A stretch of DNA of 64,000 bases. It comes from Heterocephalus glaber. Taxonomy: Eukaryota > Chordata > Mammalia > Rodentia > Bathyergidae. The notes beneath the pieces are model-generated. The model did no database searches, was not told the origin of the DNA, and worked only from the letters and a program-made list of their open reading frames with translations. Every line of letters starts with the position of its first letter. The first letter of the stretch is position 1. The stretch covers positions 12,106,902 through 12,170,901 of the forward strand of contig NW_004624747.1 of assembly GCF_000247695.1 (NCBI RefSeq), read 5' to 3'. This document shows, piece by piece, positions 9,704-20,845 of the stretch. The position numbers and the translations under genes were made by a program.

Positions 9704-10100
9704 GAATGCCAGTGACCGGCAGCTTCCCCACAAGGATTCCTCATTCCCCCTCGACCGACTAATCAATGTGCTCCCCACAAACCCTGTGCTTACCCCTTGC
9801 CCCCAATCCTGCTTCTTTCTACAAATGGGCCCAAAGGGAGAGGAAGCCACAGGTCCATCCCTGGAGGGGCATCCAACCTCATGTGCAGCCCCCCGAGGGC
9901 TGAGGTCACCCTTCTCTGTCTCTGGGCCTGACAGTGTGAAGAACAGCAGGGACTTTGTCCTGTAAGTCCTCAGAAGAAAGGAAAACTCAGAAAATCAAAG
10001 AGACCAGCTGCCCAAAGACACAGAAATTGAAGTTGATTGAGGTTAAATAACTTGACTATAAGCCATACAAACATATTAAAGGTTCTGAAAAATCCTGCAG
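9704..10100 (+). other. DAO: Probable DAO 3' untranslated region with ATTAAA signal
   Basis: Non-repetitive sequence follows the DAO stop. An ATTAAA hexamer lies at 10075-10080, with a T/GT-rich stretch (TGATGTTGTTTC) starting about 30 bases after it, which is a plausible cleavage and polyadenylation site. The exact end is inferred, not shown. Confidence 0.5.
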
Positions 10101-10539
10101 CAAAGACTCCTATTTGATGTTGTTTCACGCAGTGTCTCCTACATCTACCTTGCTATGGAAAGCTTTTGCCCAGAACATCCATCAGAGCCAGGGAACCCAC
10201 TTGGGGAAGCGCTGCAGCAGATTTTTTCTAGGAAGTTAGATGTAGAACTGGGGTGTGGAAGAGGCAGGAGAGGTGAAGTGTTGAACTGTTGATATGTGAG
10301 GCCTGCTCCACATCCAGGACCTCAGATGGCTGGCTCCAGTTGTCCACAGAGTGGACCCATGGGCTCCACGGGACCATCGAGGGGCCACTAGGAGGATTAT
10401 TCCACAAGGAACCCCATCCTAAACTAAGCTCACTGTGCATGGTCCTTGTGGAGATTTCATGTCTTTCTTGAGTTCTGGCTGGGCCCCCCTGGGATGACAA
10501 TCTCCCAGATATTTTTTGAAAGCCTTAAATGATCCTATA

Positions 10540-10594
10540 TTAGTCAGGGTTCTCTAGGACAGAACCAGTAGAATGGGTGGACAGATGGATGAAG

Positions 10595-10633
<39 letters not shown>

Positions 10634-10867
10634 CAGACAGATAGACAATAGGTGACAGATAGATTGTCAGAAAGATAAGAGGGTGGTTAGGGGAAATGGC
10701 TTGCATGGCGGGTAAGAAGTCCTGTGTCGGGCCATCATGCAGGAGCATGTTTCAGTCTCACTCTGAAATCTTCAGCACCAGGGAGGTTGAGGGTGTAACT
10801 GTCATCAGAGGCTGACATTTTTGAGAAACTGGGGTGGCTGGTGTCAATCCTAGAGTTTAAAGGCCAG
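10540..10867. repeat. Old interspersed repeat with (GATA)n, left part
   Basis: TTAGTCAGGGTTCTCTAGGA is the edge of a widespread old mammalian repeat. A GATA tetranucleotide array occupies about 10595-10643. The same repeat seems to resume after the SINE cluster at 11403 (GAGATTCTGGTGTCCAAGGG). Confidence 0.55.
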
Positions 10868-11400
10868 AAGGGCCAGGGATTTAGCTCAGTGGTTCCGCTG
10901 CCTGCCTCACAAGTGCAAGGTCTTGAGTTAGATTCCTAGTACCAAAACAATAATAATAATAGTAATAATAATAATAATAATAATAATGACAAGAAAAACT
11001 GTGCATCTCAGAACAGGTAACATTTGAGCTGGGGATTTTAGCTCAGTGGCGCCGCACCTACACAAGGTCCTGTGTTTGATCACCGGTACCGGAAAAAAAA
11101 CAAAACAAAAAAATAAATGAAATACAAAATAAGGGCTGGGGATTTACCTCAGTGGTTTTGCTGCCTGCTGCGCAGGCACAAGGACCCGAGTTCAATCCCC
11201 GGTACCAAAAATAAAATAAAATAAAAGTTCAGTCGGGCATGGTGGCACATGTGCCCATAATCCCAGCACTCGAAAGGGTGAGGCAGGAGGATCATTGTGA
11301 GTTCGAGGGTAGCTTGGGCTACATAGTGAGTTCAAGGCACTACAAAGTGAGACCCTATCTCAATAAATAAATAAATAAACAAACAAACAAATAAACAAAT
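10868..11400 (+). mobile_element. Cluster of three ID SINEs and one B1-like SINE
   Basis: In order: ID with (AAT)n tail (10868-10988), ID (about 11028-11110), ID (about 11132-11225) and a B1-like monomer (about 11231-11400) with AAAT/AAAC tail, all on the plus strand. The 9-base repeat AAAGGCCAG at 10859-10867 and 11401-11409 flanks the whole cluster. Confidence 0.75.
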
Positions 11401-11949
11401 AAAGGCCAGAGATTCTGGTGTCCAAGGGCAGGAGAAGAAGGAAGAGTATCACAGCTCTAGCAGAGATGGGAAAGGCTCCTTTCCCTGCAAATCAGGCTGG
11501 ATGGTGCCTGCTCACACTGCGGGCTGGTCTCCCCCACCCAATCCAAAGTCTCCTGCGCTAGTCTTCTCTGGAAGCACCCTCCCAGACACATCCAGACACA
11601 AAGCTTTACCAGTTCATTCCTTAACCTAGGCAGGCTGACACCCAAAAGGAACCATCGCAAAACCCGTCAGCATCTTCATCCCTCATTGCCTGCCTCTGCC
11701 TCTGAGGTCGAATGTTCACCTGTCTGAGATTCTGTGAAAGGCCAGAGCCCAGGAAGCTTCATGCATCTTGGATTGGGGGTACCCTGTGTGCTGGGAGGGG
11801 GTATCATTGGCCCATGGAATGTCACCCCATGCTATGCCCACAATACTTCTCAGGCCATTTCATCAGATGGGTTCTTCACAAAGCATGTATCATGATGCTG
11901 CCTAGTCCTAAGCTAAATTGGATGAGAGACCCCAGATCTAAGAGTTCTA

Positions 11950-12185
11950 GCCTAACAATGATGATTATTAGCATAGCTAAAAATTTACTGCACCCTGAGT
12001 ACCAGGCTGTGGTCACCTCTTGTACACAGCACTCATTTAATCCTCACAAAAGCCCCCAGGAAATCATTAGTATCCCCATTTCATAGGTGAGAAGATTGAG
12101 GCATGGAGAGGCAACCCAAGGTCAGCAGATGGCAAACAGGAGAATGAAGATTCAGGGCCCAAAATCATCTGATCTCAGTGCCTCC
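11950..12185 (+). repeat. MIR element
   Basis: TTTAATCCTCACAAAAGCCC and CCCATTTCATAGGTGAGAAG, then AGGCAACCCAAGGTCA. Confidence 0.6.
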
Positions 12186-12189
12186 CTTT

Positions 12190-12715
12190 ACCCATGATGC
12201 AACAGGAAATCCCAACTTGGGGGCAATACATTTATGGAGGAACTGCTTGGCTTCTTACCCAACTCTCTGCAAACATATTGAAAAGAAATTTGCTCTCTCC
12301 TTACAGTCACATTTGGCAAAGACCAGGGGCTTCTGACAAGGATTCCAGGACAGGGGACACATCTTGGTGTTTGGATTGAGACTCAGTATTTAAGGTTGAC
12401 CAAAGGAATTTCTTTTCCCAAACTAAAATCATCTAGGGAAGTGGACCCCCGCTGTTCAAAGATAATTGTCCACAAGAGCACCATAGGGTCCAGTGTTTGG
12501 TGAACTCACAAAACCACATGAGGTCAGGAAAGTCTATATTCAGACCCAAAGTGACAAAGTGACTCTCTTGGGTTTTTGTTTTGGTAAGTGGTTACAGTTT
12601 CTTTGAAGTACGTCTTCCTCTTGATTCTGTCCCAAAAATGCAGAATAGGAGCACCAGAGAAACCTGTAACCCACATGGGTTTGTAAATTTTATAACAGTT
12701 GATTTATGCACTTTC
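12190..12715. other. Intergenic sequence, nothing recognised
   Basis: No recognised repeat, RNA gene or coding motif. Confidence 0.4.
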
Positions 12716-12717
12716 TC

Positions 12718-12815
12718 TAAGTTGTCCAGTCTGGTCTTGAACTTGTGATCCTCCCACCTCAGCCTCCCAAGTAGTGGGGATTATAACTGTGCACCACTGC
12801 CCCTAGCCTCCATTT
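12718..12815 (-). mobile_element. B1-like SINE fragment
   Basis: TTGTCCAGTCTGGTCTTGAA and TCCTCCCACCTCAGCCTCCC, reverse orientation, 5' truncated. Confidence 0.7.
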
Positions 12816-13733
12816 TATTTTTGTTCAAATCTGTAACATGTCAGAGGTTACAAACCGGCAGCCCATCAAGTGCCCATCAACCTGGACTGAATATGAATTT
12901 TATTCAGCTCACACATCATTTAAAATGTTTTTGATTCAACATTCCAAAACTTGGAGATTTCCCATAAAAATCCAGTCTTGAAAATCAGGAGATCTGGTCA
13001 CACTGGACTCACCATGCAACAGGGTCAGCTGCAGCTCCATAGCATTCAACCCTTTTGGATGGGGTCTGTTGCTCCCTTCCTGTTGCTCCACTTCTACTTC
13101 TCATTCTGATGATCAGCCCGAGTTAAATGTCTGTTCCTTGCAACTGAGACAGCTTTGATGAGAACCTGATGGCCCGCACATCCAGGGCGGTCCCCCACTC
13201 AAACGCTGCCTGTCCAATGGCCACTGTCACCCTTCTCCACGCTGCTAGAATCCCAAGTTTACATTCAAGGGGTTGTGGACATACCTCGGTCTTATGGAAT
13301 GTAGGCCTTTCCTTCCCCAGGCCTAGGGGATGACTCCTATTGGCAAGGACCTGTGACCCGGGTCTGATTAATGAGAAGCAAAGGTAAATCTGGGGAGGAC
13401 TTTCCTTTCCAATCCAAAACAACAGACCCTTCTGGAAGAGAAATTTTTTTCCCATTCACCTTTCTTTGACAATAAATGTGGTGCTCCACACGTTACCAGC
13501 CATCTCATGCCTGTGAGGTCTCTTACACAGAATCAAATGCACAGCATGCAGAGGAAAGGCAAAAAGAAGCTGGGTCCTGGACACCGCCGTGGAGCTGCTG
13601 AAACTTCCCTGCACTCTGCTTGACTCTGGGCTTCTTGCTAAGTGGGCAATGATTGTTCTAAAGGTTTAAACCTTGATGGACTGTGTTTACTGCTACTTGC
13701 AGCTAAAAGTATCCTTGGAGGTCTATTAGTAAG
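12816..13733. other. Intergenic sequence, nothing recognised
   Basis: No conserved coding frame or repeat recognised. The longest antisense open frame (13123-13455) has no known motif. Confidence 0.4.
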
Positions 13734-13744
13734 AACAAGGGGAG

Positions 13745-13825
13745 AGGGCCAGGGATTTAGCTCAGTGGTTTCGCCACCTGCTGCACAAGCCCAAAGACCC
13801 TAGTTCGATCCCCGGTACCAAAAAA
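13745..13825 (+). mobile_element. ID SINE
   Basis: Complete ID with flanking 11-base repeat AACAAGGGGAG at 13734-13744 and 13826-13836. Confidence 0.9.
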
Positions 13826-13990
13826 AACAAGGGGAGGACTCACGATCTCACCAGCCAGAGCTTTCTATTGCTTCACACTATTAAAAACATTGAATATCCA
13901 TATTCCTTTCCAAGTTGATTCCTAAGATACTCTTTCATCTCATTGTCAATACCACCAAGGTCATTTATGTGTGCTTAAGAATACTTGAAG

Positions 13991-14081
13991 AAGGGGCCGG
14001 GGATTTAGCTCAGTGGTTCCGCCACCTGCCTCACAAGCGCAAGGACCGGAGTTCGATCCCTGGCACCAAAAAATAAAAAAA
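13991..14081 (+). mobile_element. ID SINE
   Basis: Complete ID close to the family consensus, with perfect 14-base repeat AAGAATACTTGAAG at 13977-13990 and 14082-14095. Confidence 0.93.
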
Positions 14082-14311
14082 AAGAATACTTGAAGAGAAA
14101 GAAATGTAGAGCCTGGCTCTGCTGAACATCTCTGGACATTTTCTGAAATCTTTTCTAACATGGAGATGACATTTCTATTAATGGAAACAGGAGCTTTTCT
14201 GAACAGGATTGTTCAATAGATGCAAACATCTTTAGCTAAAGGCCCCATGTATTTCAGACTCTTGGGAGACTTCTGTGGCAGTTCTTATATTATTTGATAA
14301 TACTGATTTTT

Positions 14312-14406
14312 GTTTTGGGGTTTTTTTTTTTGTGGTACTGGGGATCAAACTCAGGATCTTGCGCTTGTGAGGCAGGTATGGCACCACTGAGCTAAATTAC
14401 TTACCC
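14312..14406 (-). mobile_element. ID SINE
   Basis: Minus-strand ID with repeat AATACTGATTTTT at 14299-14311 and 14407-14419. Confidence 0.9.
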
Positions 14407-14419
14407 AATACTGATTTTT

Positions 14420-14999
14420 TTTTTTAAGGGGTAGGCTATTTAGTAGGCAAAGAGTTTTTAATTTCCTTTTTCTCAATTGGAAAACCGTGATCCCCTTCAT
14501 CCAGCCCCTGGAAAACATTCCCGCTCACAAGGCACTCCCTCCCCACCCAGTCCTCAGCTCGCCTGGATATTGGAGCGTGAAGAGGTGGAAATGATTATCT
14601 GCCAGCATCTGACCAGCTGGAAGGCAAAAAAAACAAGTGAAGGTTCTGTGCTACCCAGGAGAACTCAGTCATCTACGAATAATCAGAGCCACAGCTGCTC
14701 ATAGTTCAAGAACAAGGGGATGTCCAAAAGAGACTGGCCTGCCAAGCAGTCTCCTGTCGGCCTGCCTGGGACATGGGATTGCTTGCTATTGATCTAGGCC
14801 TGAAGATGTCATCCATCATGGTCTCAATGTCACCAGCCAACTGTGTGTCCTCCCCACAGCCCATTAGAGAAGAGGTTATCACGACAAAGCATTGAGATCA
14901 ATTCAGATGGACAAAGTTAATAAGACCATTAAGTTGAACTGTCACTAGGACTTTATGACAAGTGACCAAACGTAGACCTTGCGATGTCCATCACCAACA
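14420..14999. other. Intergenic sequence, nothing recognised
   Basis: Contains a plus-strand open frame (14477-14704) without homology. It could include distal SVOP 3'UTR. Confidence 0.35.
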
Positions 15000-16293
15000 T
15001 GTTTTAATAAGAGATGAACGCACACATTTGGCTTCCTTGCAATGTTTACTTCGAGCAATGGGTCTATTTTCTCTGGCCTTTGATGGGATCTGCAGCTTCC
15101 TCCCTCCTTCTCTAGGTCCCCGTCTTCACCACAGGGAAGACCCAATCCTGGGAGTGGATGTAGTCTGTGGAGACCTAGCTCCAGCCCCTCCTCTTGGGCC
15201 AACCCCATGCTCAAGGGCCTTCTTCCTTCTCCTCTGAAATGTACGCCTTGCACACACCTATGCCCTCCTGCTCCTCCCCATTCCAGGGCATCTCTGCTGT
15301 GGGCTCCATTACTGAAAGCCAGGAGCTGCCTCTGTAAGGACAAGGACAGCTCCAGACAGAGGGGGCAGCACAGAAATGGGACACGTATTGAGGGCAGGGG
15401 TACACATCAGTATTCCTGATCCCCAGACCTTGACCAGAGCCAGTGATTAATGTCACAATGGGTTTCTCTGCCCATTCAGCCATCTACCTACCCACAAAAT
15501 CCAAACCCCTGAAACCTGAGTGAGCTGTTTTCTTTCCCCCAGAGTCACCATTCAGCCTGACCCAGGAGAAGGCCAGAAAAGACACCCTGGCTTCAGAAGG
15601 AGAGGCTCCTGCTGCGGCTTCCTTTCCTTTGGGCTTTAGTCCCCAATTTCCAGGTTGGAGTGGGGTAACAGCTTTTCTAGCTCTCCCCAGGGACACAACT
15701 GGATCCCCAGGAGCCAGAGAGAGCAACCTCAGAGAGGGCAAGGTGGGCGCACACGGCTCCATTTCAAACATGTCTATCTGCCAGAGTCCCCACCAGGCAG
15801 ACTCTAGGGAGCCAGTCAGAAGGGCCCTGCTGAGAGAACTCAGGACCTCGGGCCACACACCTAGGTCACCTGTTATTTCAAAGAAGAAAACCTGGGGCCT
15901 GGAGTGTAGGAGACACTTACTGAATAGGTCTATTTATGGAGGGCCTGGAGTGTATCTACAGATTTTTTTCGGTGGTTGCCACTGAGGGTGTGGGCAGGTG
16001 ACTGTTTAGCAGCCAGTATCCCTACCCCTCCTGCGGTGGCAGTTTTCCCATGCAGATCCACAGGTTATTAGTAAACTTTCCCCCGACACACAGACACCCA
16101 GAGCAAATGCCTCCCCATCCCCGGTGGACCTCAATGAATATGGGCAAACAGAGTCACGACACAGAGCCCTGTTGGTCCAGGTCACCCTTGAGTGAATTCT
16201 TGACGTCACCAGTGACCATGAGTGGCTCAGCTGGGCTCTGCCAGCTCCCCAGGCTCTACAGCCTCCAAGACCAGCTCAGCCCCGCAGGGGTCA
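15000..16293 (-). other. SVOP: Probable part of the SVOP 3' untranslated region
   Basis: The sequence immediately downstream of the SVOP stop is relatively GC-rich and free of recognised repeats as far as about 15 kb. A minus-strand ATTAAA lies near 15003-15008. No polyadenylation site can be proven. Open frames on both strands here show no homology that I recognise. Confidence 0.35.
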
Positions 16294-16500
16294 CTATTCC
16301 TGAGAGCCAGAGTTCGACCTGGCGACACCGGCTCCGTGAGCCCCTCGGCCAACCATCTCCTGGCCCCACTCCCTGTGGCTGGACTCCTGTAGTCCTCGGC
16401 CTTTGGTCTCGATGGGCAGAAAGCAGGAGGCCAGGGCAGCCAGGAGGCAGCAGCCACTGTAAACCGCCAGGGTCAGGTACACGGATGACTCCAACATCAC
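16294..16500 (-). CDS. SVOP: SVOP terminal coding exon, residues 481-548 and stop
   Basis: SVOP is a synaptic-vesicle membrane protein of the major facilitator superfamily, related to SV2 and to organic-ion transporters; its substrate is not established. On the minus strand the exon follows CCTCAG and reads [20 protein letters not shown]…, the last transmembrane helix, then FLPIETKGR, a variant of the sugar-porter PETKGR signature, and a cytosolic tail ending SNSGSQE with stop TAG at 16294-16296. Counting back from here, 548 residues in total fits the known family length. Confidence 0.97.
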   Translation of the reverse strand: MMLESSVYLTLAVYSGCCLLAALASCFLPIETKGRGLQESSHREWGQEMVGRGAHGAGVARSNSGSQE

Positions 16501-16569
16501 CTGAGGGAGGGAGATGCAGGCCAATGAGAATGTCCTCTCTGGAGCAGACACACCAGGCAATATCTCTAT

Positions 16570-16700
16570 GAGCTCAGCACTTCACCCTCATTTCACAGAG
16601 GAGGAAACTGAGGCTCGAAGAGGACAAGTAGCATGCCTGAGCTCATCCAGGTAATAGGGATGGGACCAGGATCTGAACTCAGGCGATCGGGATCAGGAGT
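16570..16700 (+). repeat. MIR fragment
   Basis: CATTTCACAGAGGAGGAAAC and TGAGGCTCGAAGAGGACAAG form the MIR core. Confidence 0.65.
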
Positions 16701-16949
16701 CTGGACTCCTCCAAACTGTACTTTGGCCATGCCATTCCTAGCTTCATAACACAAGCAAACCACATGACAGAACTGACTCCCATTTCCTCCTCTGCCTAAG
16801 GGGCATAAGGACAGAGCCACTTACTAGTGAGGGGAAGCTGGGGAACACCTGGCACCATGGCGGGCTCACAACCAGTGTCGGTTAGGAGTGACATACAATG
16901 GCCGACGACAACAATGCAGAACAGAAATACTTGGGTAAAATATGTGCTG

Positions 16950-17096
16950 AGGAAGGAGAATCTTAAGTTCAAGACCAGCCTGGGCAAATTAGTAAGATCC
17001 TGTCTCAAAATAAAAAATAAAAAGGGCTGGGGACGTAGTTCCGTGGTACAGTACCCTGGGTTTGATCCCCAGTACTGCAAACAAACAATCAAACAA
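16950..17096 (+). mobile_element. B1-like/ID composite, 5' truncated
   Basis: TTCAAGACCAGCCTGGGCAA and AAGATCCTGTCTCAAAATAA, then the ID module GGCTGGGGACGTAGTTCCGT to TTTGATCCCCAGTACTGC. Confidence 0.75.
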
Positions 17097-17411
17097 ATGA
17101 GAAAGCCATGTACTGGAATTCCACTTATCTGGATTTTTGGGGTGATAAGAATGTTTTGGAACTAGATACAGATGGTAGATATACAACACTGCAAATGTGC
17201 TGAATGTCACTGAATTTAAGATGGTCAATTTTAGTTATGTGACTTTTACCTCAATATAAATGATAAAAAGAAAGAAAAGAATTGGACATTCCAAAAGCAA
17301 AAGACTTAATGAGATTCCCTAAAAATGGATAGATATATTTCAAAGGCACACAGGGTTGCAAAATTTTGTTAATTATCCCTAATTATCCAATTGAAAAAGG
17401 AGAGTCTAGGA

Positions 17412-17601
17412 TAGTGATGATGAACCTTTTAGAGATGAGTGCCCAAACTGCAATCAAACCCACTTATTTATTGCAAAGTGTGAACCCTGTGATTAAACCT
17501 GAATACTGAAGTTTTAGATTAGAAAAAAAAACTTATATATTAACATTTTTTGTCTTAAAAGAAAACCAAATAACACACGTGCCATAGGCTTGCCACCATT
17601 G
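17412..17601. mobile_element. Non-autonomous hAT-like DNA transposon, copy 1
   Basis: About 190 bases with imperfect terminal inverted repeats (TAGTGATGATGAACCTTTT at one end; the reverse complement of the other end is CAATGGTGGCAAGCCTATGG). An 8-base duplication matching at 6 of 8 positions flanks it (GTCTAGGA at 17404-17411, GACTGGGA at 17602-17609), the size made by hAT transposases. It is clearly homologous to 29443-29634. No open frame is present. Confidence 0.75.
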
Positions 17602-17635
17602 GACTGGGATATTTATTTTCATGTGATCAACTTAT

Positions 17636-17768
17636 TTTTTTTTCTTTTTTGAGACAGCATCTTGCTATGTTGCCCAAGCTGGCTTTGAACTCCTGGGCTT
17701 GAGTGATCCTCCTGCCTCAGCCTCCTGAATAGCTGGGATTACAAACACATGCCACCACACCCTGCTTA
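17636..17768 (-). mobile_element. B1-like SINE
   Basis: TTTTTTGAGACAGCATCTTG through ATTACAAACACATGCCACCA. Confidence 0.85.
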
Positions 17769-18038
17769 TCCAAACTGTCATGGGTCAAACCATCAGGCAC
17801 CCTGAAAGTCTTCTGCATAGGAAAGAACTGAACATGACTGGGTTCCTCTACTTCCCAGCTATGTGATCTTGGGCAACTCCCTTTACCCTTCGAGCCTCAG
17901 TATTTCTCTCATAGAGGGGGGGGGGTTTAAGGATGAAAGAAGGTATGACAGGCAAAGGGCTCTGCAGAAGGCTCACCTACAGGGACTGCTTGGTGTGCCC
18001 TGGGCTTCCCCAGACCCCATGCTTGGGGTAACACCTAC

Positions 18039-18128
18039 CTGAGCAATGAACGGAGTGATGAGAGCACCCACTCTCGCCATGCCACTGCAGGTGCCCAGGC
18101 CCAGTGCCCGCGTCGCCGTGGGGTAGAC
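18039..18128 (-). CDS. SVOP: SVOP coding exon, residues 451-480
   Basis: Thirty codons in phase 0 read [20 protein letters not shown] then [10 protein letters not shown], between CTTCCAG and GTAGGT on the minus strand. The block TPE-VYPTxxRxxGLG, spanning the junction with the preceding exon, is the sugar-porter-like motif between helices 10 and 11, and [10 protein letters not shown] begins helix 11. Confidence 0.97.
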
Positions 18129-18583
18129 CTGGAAGGGCAGCCGGATGTGGGCTTTGGGAAACAGCCATCCCCCTTCCCCAGCAGCTCAGGGTGACGGGGT
18201 CAACCCCTGGGGGCGGGTCTGATTCCCTCCAGTGTTGCTTCCCCCCCCCAAGGGCTGGCAGACTGGGCCAAAGGGCACTCTCACCCCCAAGGAGAGGAAG
18301 TTCTGACAAGACAGGGCAAGAGGCTAGTCACCAGCAGGATCCCATCTCCCACATTCTGTTCCTCTGCTGCGACTGCCGACCTCAATGGGTATTTGTGGTT
18401 TACAGTTCAATAGGGAGTGAGCAACACTATGGTGTGTTTGTGTCTCCTCTAAAATGGTAATATATAATATAAAATCTATATAATGCTTGGCATATGGTTG
18501 GTACTCGATTCTAAAATAAATGAATTAGCACTATACTCCTGTTTATTTCTATGACGGAGAATTTTAAAAATAGACTAAGGCAG

Positions 18584-18668
18584 GGGCCGGGGATTTAGCT
18601 CAGTGGTTTCACCGCCTGCTGCGCAAGTGCAAGGACCCAAGTTTGATGTCTGGTACCAAAAAAAAAAA
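18584..18668 (+). mobile_element. ID SINE
   Basis: Plus strand, antisense to SVOP. Perfect 18-base repeat AAAAATAGACTAAGGCAG at 18566-18583 and 18669-18686. Confidence 0.94.
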
Positions 18669-18889
18669 AAAAATAGACTAAGGCAGAATGCTACAGAGAA
18701 TTCTCTCATCCAAGCACTGTGGCCTCTCACCTTCTTCCTATCCCCAGTTACACAGAAGCAAATTCCGGGGGGGATACCGTTTCATCCCCTACGTGTTCAG
18801 TACATGGTGCTTTGGATGGGGAGGGGGGGCGGTACTGGGGATTAAACTCAGGACCTAGGATTTCATACTGTACATCTCTAGTCTTTTTA

Positions 18890-19012
18890 TTTTTTAATTT
18901 TGAGACAGGGTCTTGCTAAGTCTCTAAGTTGGCCAGTCTGGACTTGAATTTGTGATCCTCCTGCCTCAGCTTCCCAGAATGCTGAGGATTATAGGCAAGT
19001 GCCACCATGGTT
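18890..19012 (-). mobile_element. B1-like SINE
   Basis: ATTTTGAGACAGGGTCTTGC to TATAGGCAAGTGCCACCATG. Confidence 0.85.
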
Positions 19013-19195
19013 TTTCTTTTAGAAAAAGATGTGGATAGCTTTCATGTCCATTTTTGGTCTTTTTTAGCAGTGTATTTTTTTGTTGTTGGGTTTTGGTTTT
19101 TTGGATTTTTTTCATTGGTAGGTGAGATTGAACTCTGAAGTGCTGAGCTACATCCCCTTTTTTATTTTATTTTGACAAATCCATGATTCTTTTGT

Positions 19196-19350
19196 TTTGT
19201 TTTGTTACTTGAGACAAGGTCTCACTATTAGTTCAGGCTGGCCTTGAACTCACTACGTAGCCCAGGCTGGCCTCGAACTTACAGCAAATCCTCCTGCCTC
19301 AGGCTCCCAAGTTCTGGGATTACAAGCATGCCCCACTGGGCCTGGATTAT
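19196..19350 (-). mobile_element. B1-like SINE
   Basis: CTTGAGACAAGGTCTCACTA with the duplicated GGCTGGCCTTGAACTCAC / GGCTGGCCTCGAACTTAC block, ending GCATGCCCCACTGGGCC. Confidence 0.85.
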
Positions 19351-19459
19351 TTTATTTTGAGACAAGGTCTCTCTCAGAAAGTTCTGGGCTTTGGGAGCCA
19401 TGTGGTCTCTGGCTTCTACTCAACTCTGCTCCTGTTACCCCACAGAGTAACAAGACAGA

Positions 19460-19680
19460 TGCTCCTTGACTGATAAACCTGTGGTACATTGAAAATATCT
19501 TTTTTTTTCTTTTCTTTTTTTGTTTCTTCTGTTTTTGTTTTTACATTGAAAATATCGTAAGTCAAAAATGCATTTAATGTACTTAACCTACTGAACATCA
19601 TAGTACAGGTTCTACATACTATGGGTTTCACTCCAGCCTAAAGCTGAAACTCCCTAAGTCAGGATTCATCTATATATGAA
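19460..19680. mobile_element. Tigger/MER44-like DNA transposon fossil
   Basis: GAAAATATCGTAAGTCAAAA, ATGCATTTAATGTACTTAAC and CTACTGAACATCATAG match, from memory, an ancient Tigger-family element. It is interrupted by the tail-only insertion at 19500-19541. Confidence 0.55.
19500..19541 (-). mobile_element. Tail-only retroinsertion with 15-base target duplication
   Basis: A 42-base T-rich tract (A-rich on the minus strand) lies between perfect 15-base repeats TACATTGAAAATATC at 19485-19499 and 19542-19556. No SINE or LINE body is present. Confidence 0.85.
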
Positions 19681-19913
19681 AGGCTGTGGTATGTTCCAAT
19701 AAAACTTTATTAATAAACCCTGAAATTTGGATTTCACCTGTGTCCTGCCACTAAAAGTCCCACACAATTCTCTCTAAGACACTTTCATCCAAATGGCTTT
19801 GGGTGGTGGTAGTTTCCTCAGGTATTTCCCCCAATTGTGGGCTCTGGGGCACCACAGTGGCTTGTTGGTTTCCCTAATCCTTACCCCACACCAAGGTAAT
19901 CAGGCCCTTTATT

Positions 19914-20009
19914 GTATTTATTTCTTTTTGGTACCAGGGATCAAACTCAGGACCTTGTGCTTGCGAGGCAGGGCGGCAGCACCACTGAGCTAAATTCCCA
20001 GCCCTAACT
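19914..20009 (-). mobile_element. ID SINE
   Basis: TTTTTGGTACCAGGGATCAA to GAGCTAAATTCCCAGCCC, with repeat AGGCCCTTTATT at 19902-19913 and 20010-20021. Confidence 0.92.
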
Positions 20010-20376
20010 AGGCCCTTTATTAAACTCTTCGCAATTACCAGCTGCCCTGTGTGACTGATAAACCTCCATATGCTCAAGAATCATGTGGGAAAATACTCAC
20101 TGAACCAAGCCAGAAGTTCATCTCTAGGAAGGGAGAATGTGGGACCCTTTCATGTTGGGTTTTATACAGGTAACATTTGGAATTTTGACACTGAGCATAG
20201 TGTTCTATAAAGCAGGAAAAAAAAATGATTGCAAAATGGGCTGAAATAATGAAGGGCTTCACAATCAGCACTCAGATTCAAGGACAAATTCATTCCCAGC
20301 ATCCCGACTGGGTGTTTCTGGAAGAAGGGCATCCCCCTCCCTCCCGGCCCTGGCTGTTCCCAGACACCCCTCCTAC

Positions 20377-20458
20377 CTCAGGCGTGTAAACATAGGCAGC
20401 TTGGAAGCCTCCAGAAATAAACGCTCTTGCAATGAAGAGTAACAAAGTGAGCACATTT
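20377..20458 (-). CDS. SVOP: SVOP coding exon, residues 423-450
   Basis: The exon begins with the last base of Arg423 after CCACAG and encodes [19 protein letters not shown] and then AAYVYTPE before GTAGGA. This is transmembrane helix 10. The acidic residue of the Thr-Pro-Glu motif closes the exon. The length is 82 bases and the frame is intact. Confidence 0.96.
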
Positions 20459-20567
20459 CTGTGGAATGGAGAAAAAGTAGAGGAGCCAGTATTTTTTTTT
20501 TTAATGTCTGCTTGTTTCAGTAAAATCTTACATTCTCTGGCAGAATTTACACCCTAGAAATTGGCAG

Positions 20568-20608
20568 GCACACATCCTGTGCAGGTACACATCCTGTGCA
20601 GGTACACA
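20568..20608. repeat. 18-base tandem duplication
   Basis: The unit ACACATCCTGTGCAGGTA occurs twice in succession. Confidence 0.9.
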
Positions 20609-20635
20609 CATCCCAACACCATCTCTAAAGGTGTT

Positions 20636-20845
20636 TGTTTTTCCTCTGTGCTGCCAGGAATTAAACCTCATGTCTTATGCATGCTAGGCAAGCACTTCAC
20701 CACTGAGCTACATTCCCAACCTTTTTCATTTTTTATTTTGAGACAGGGTCCCAGTAAGTTGCCCCAGGCCAGCCTCAAACTAGTAGGCCTCCTGGCTCGG
20801 CCTTCCAGAGTGCTGGGATTACAGATTTACACATTTTTATGTTGT
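20636..20845 (-). mobile_element. ID/B1-like composite SINE
   Basis: An ID-like module (ATTAAACCTCATGTCTTATG to CACTGAGCTACATTCCCAAC) precedes a reverse B1-like monomer (TTGAGACAGGGTCCCAGTAA to GTGCTGGGATTACAG). Confidence 0.75.
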
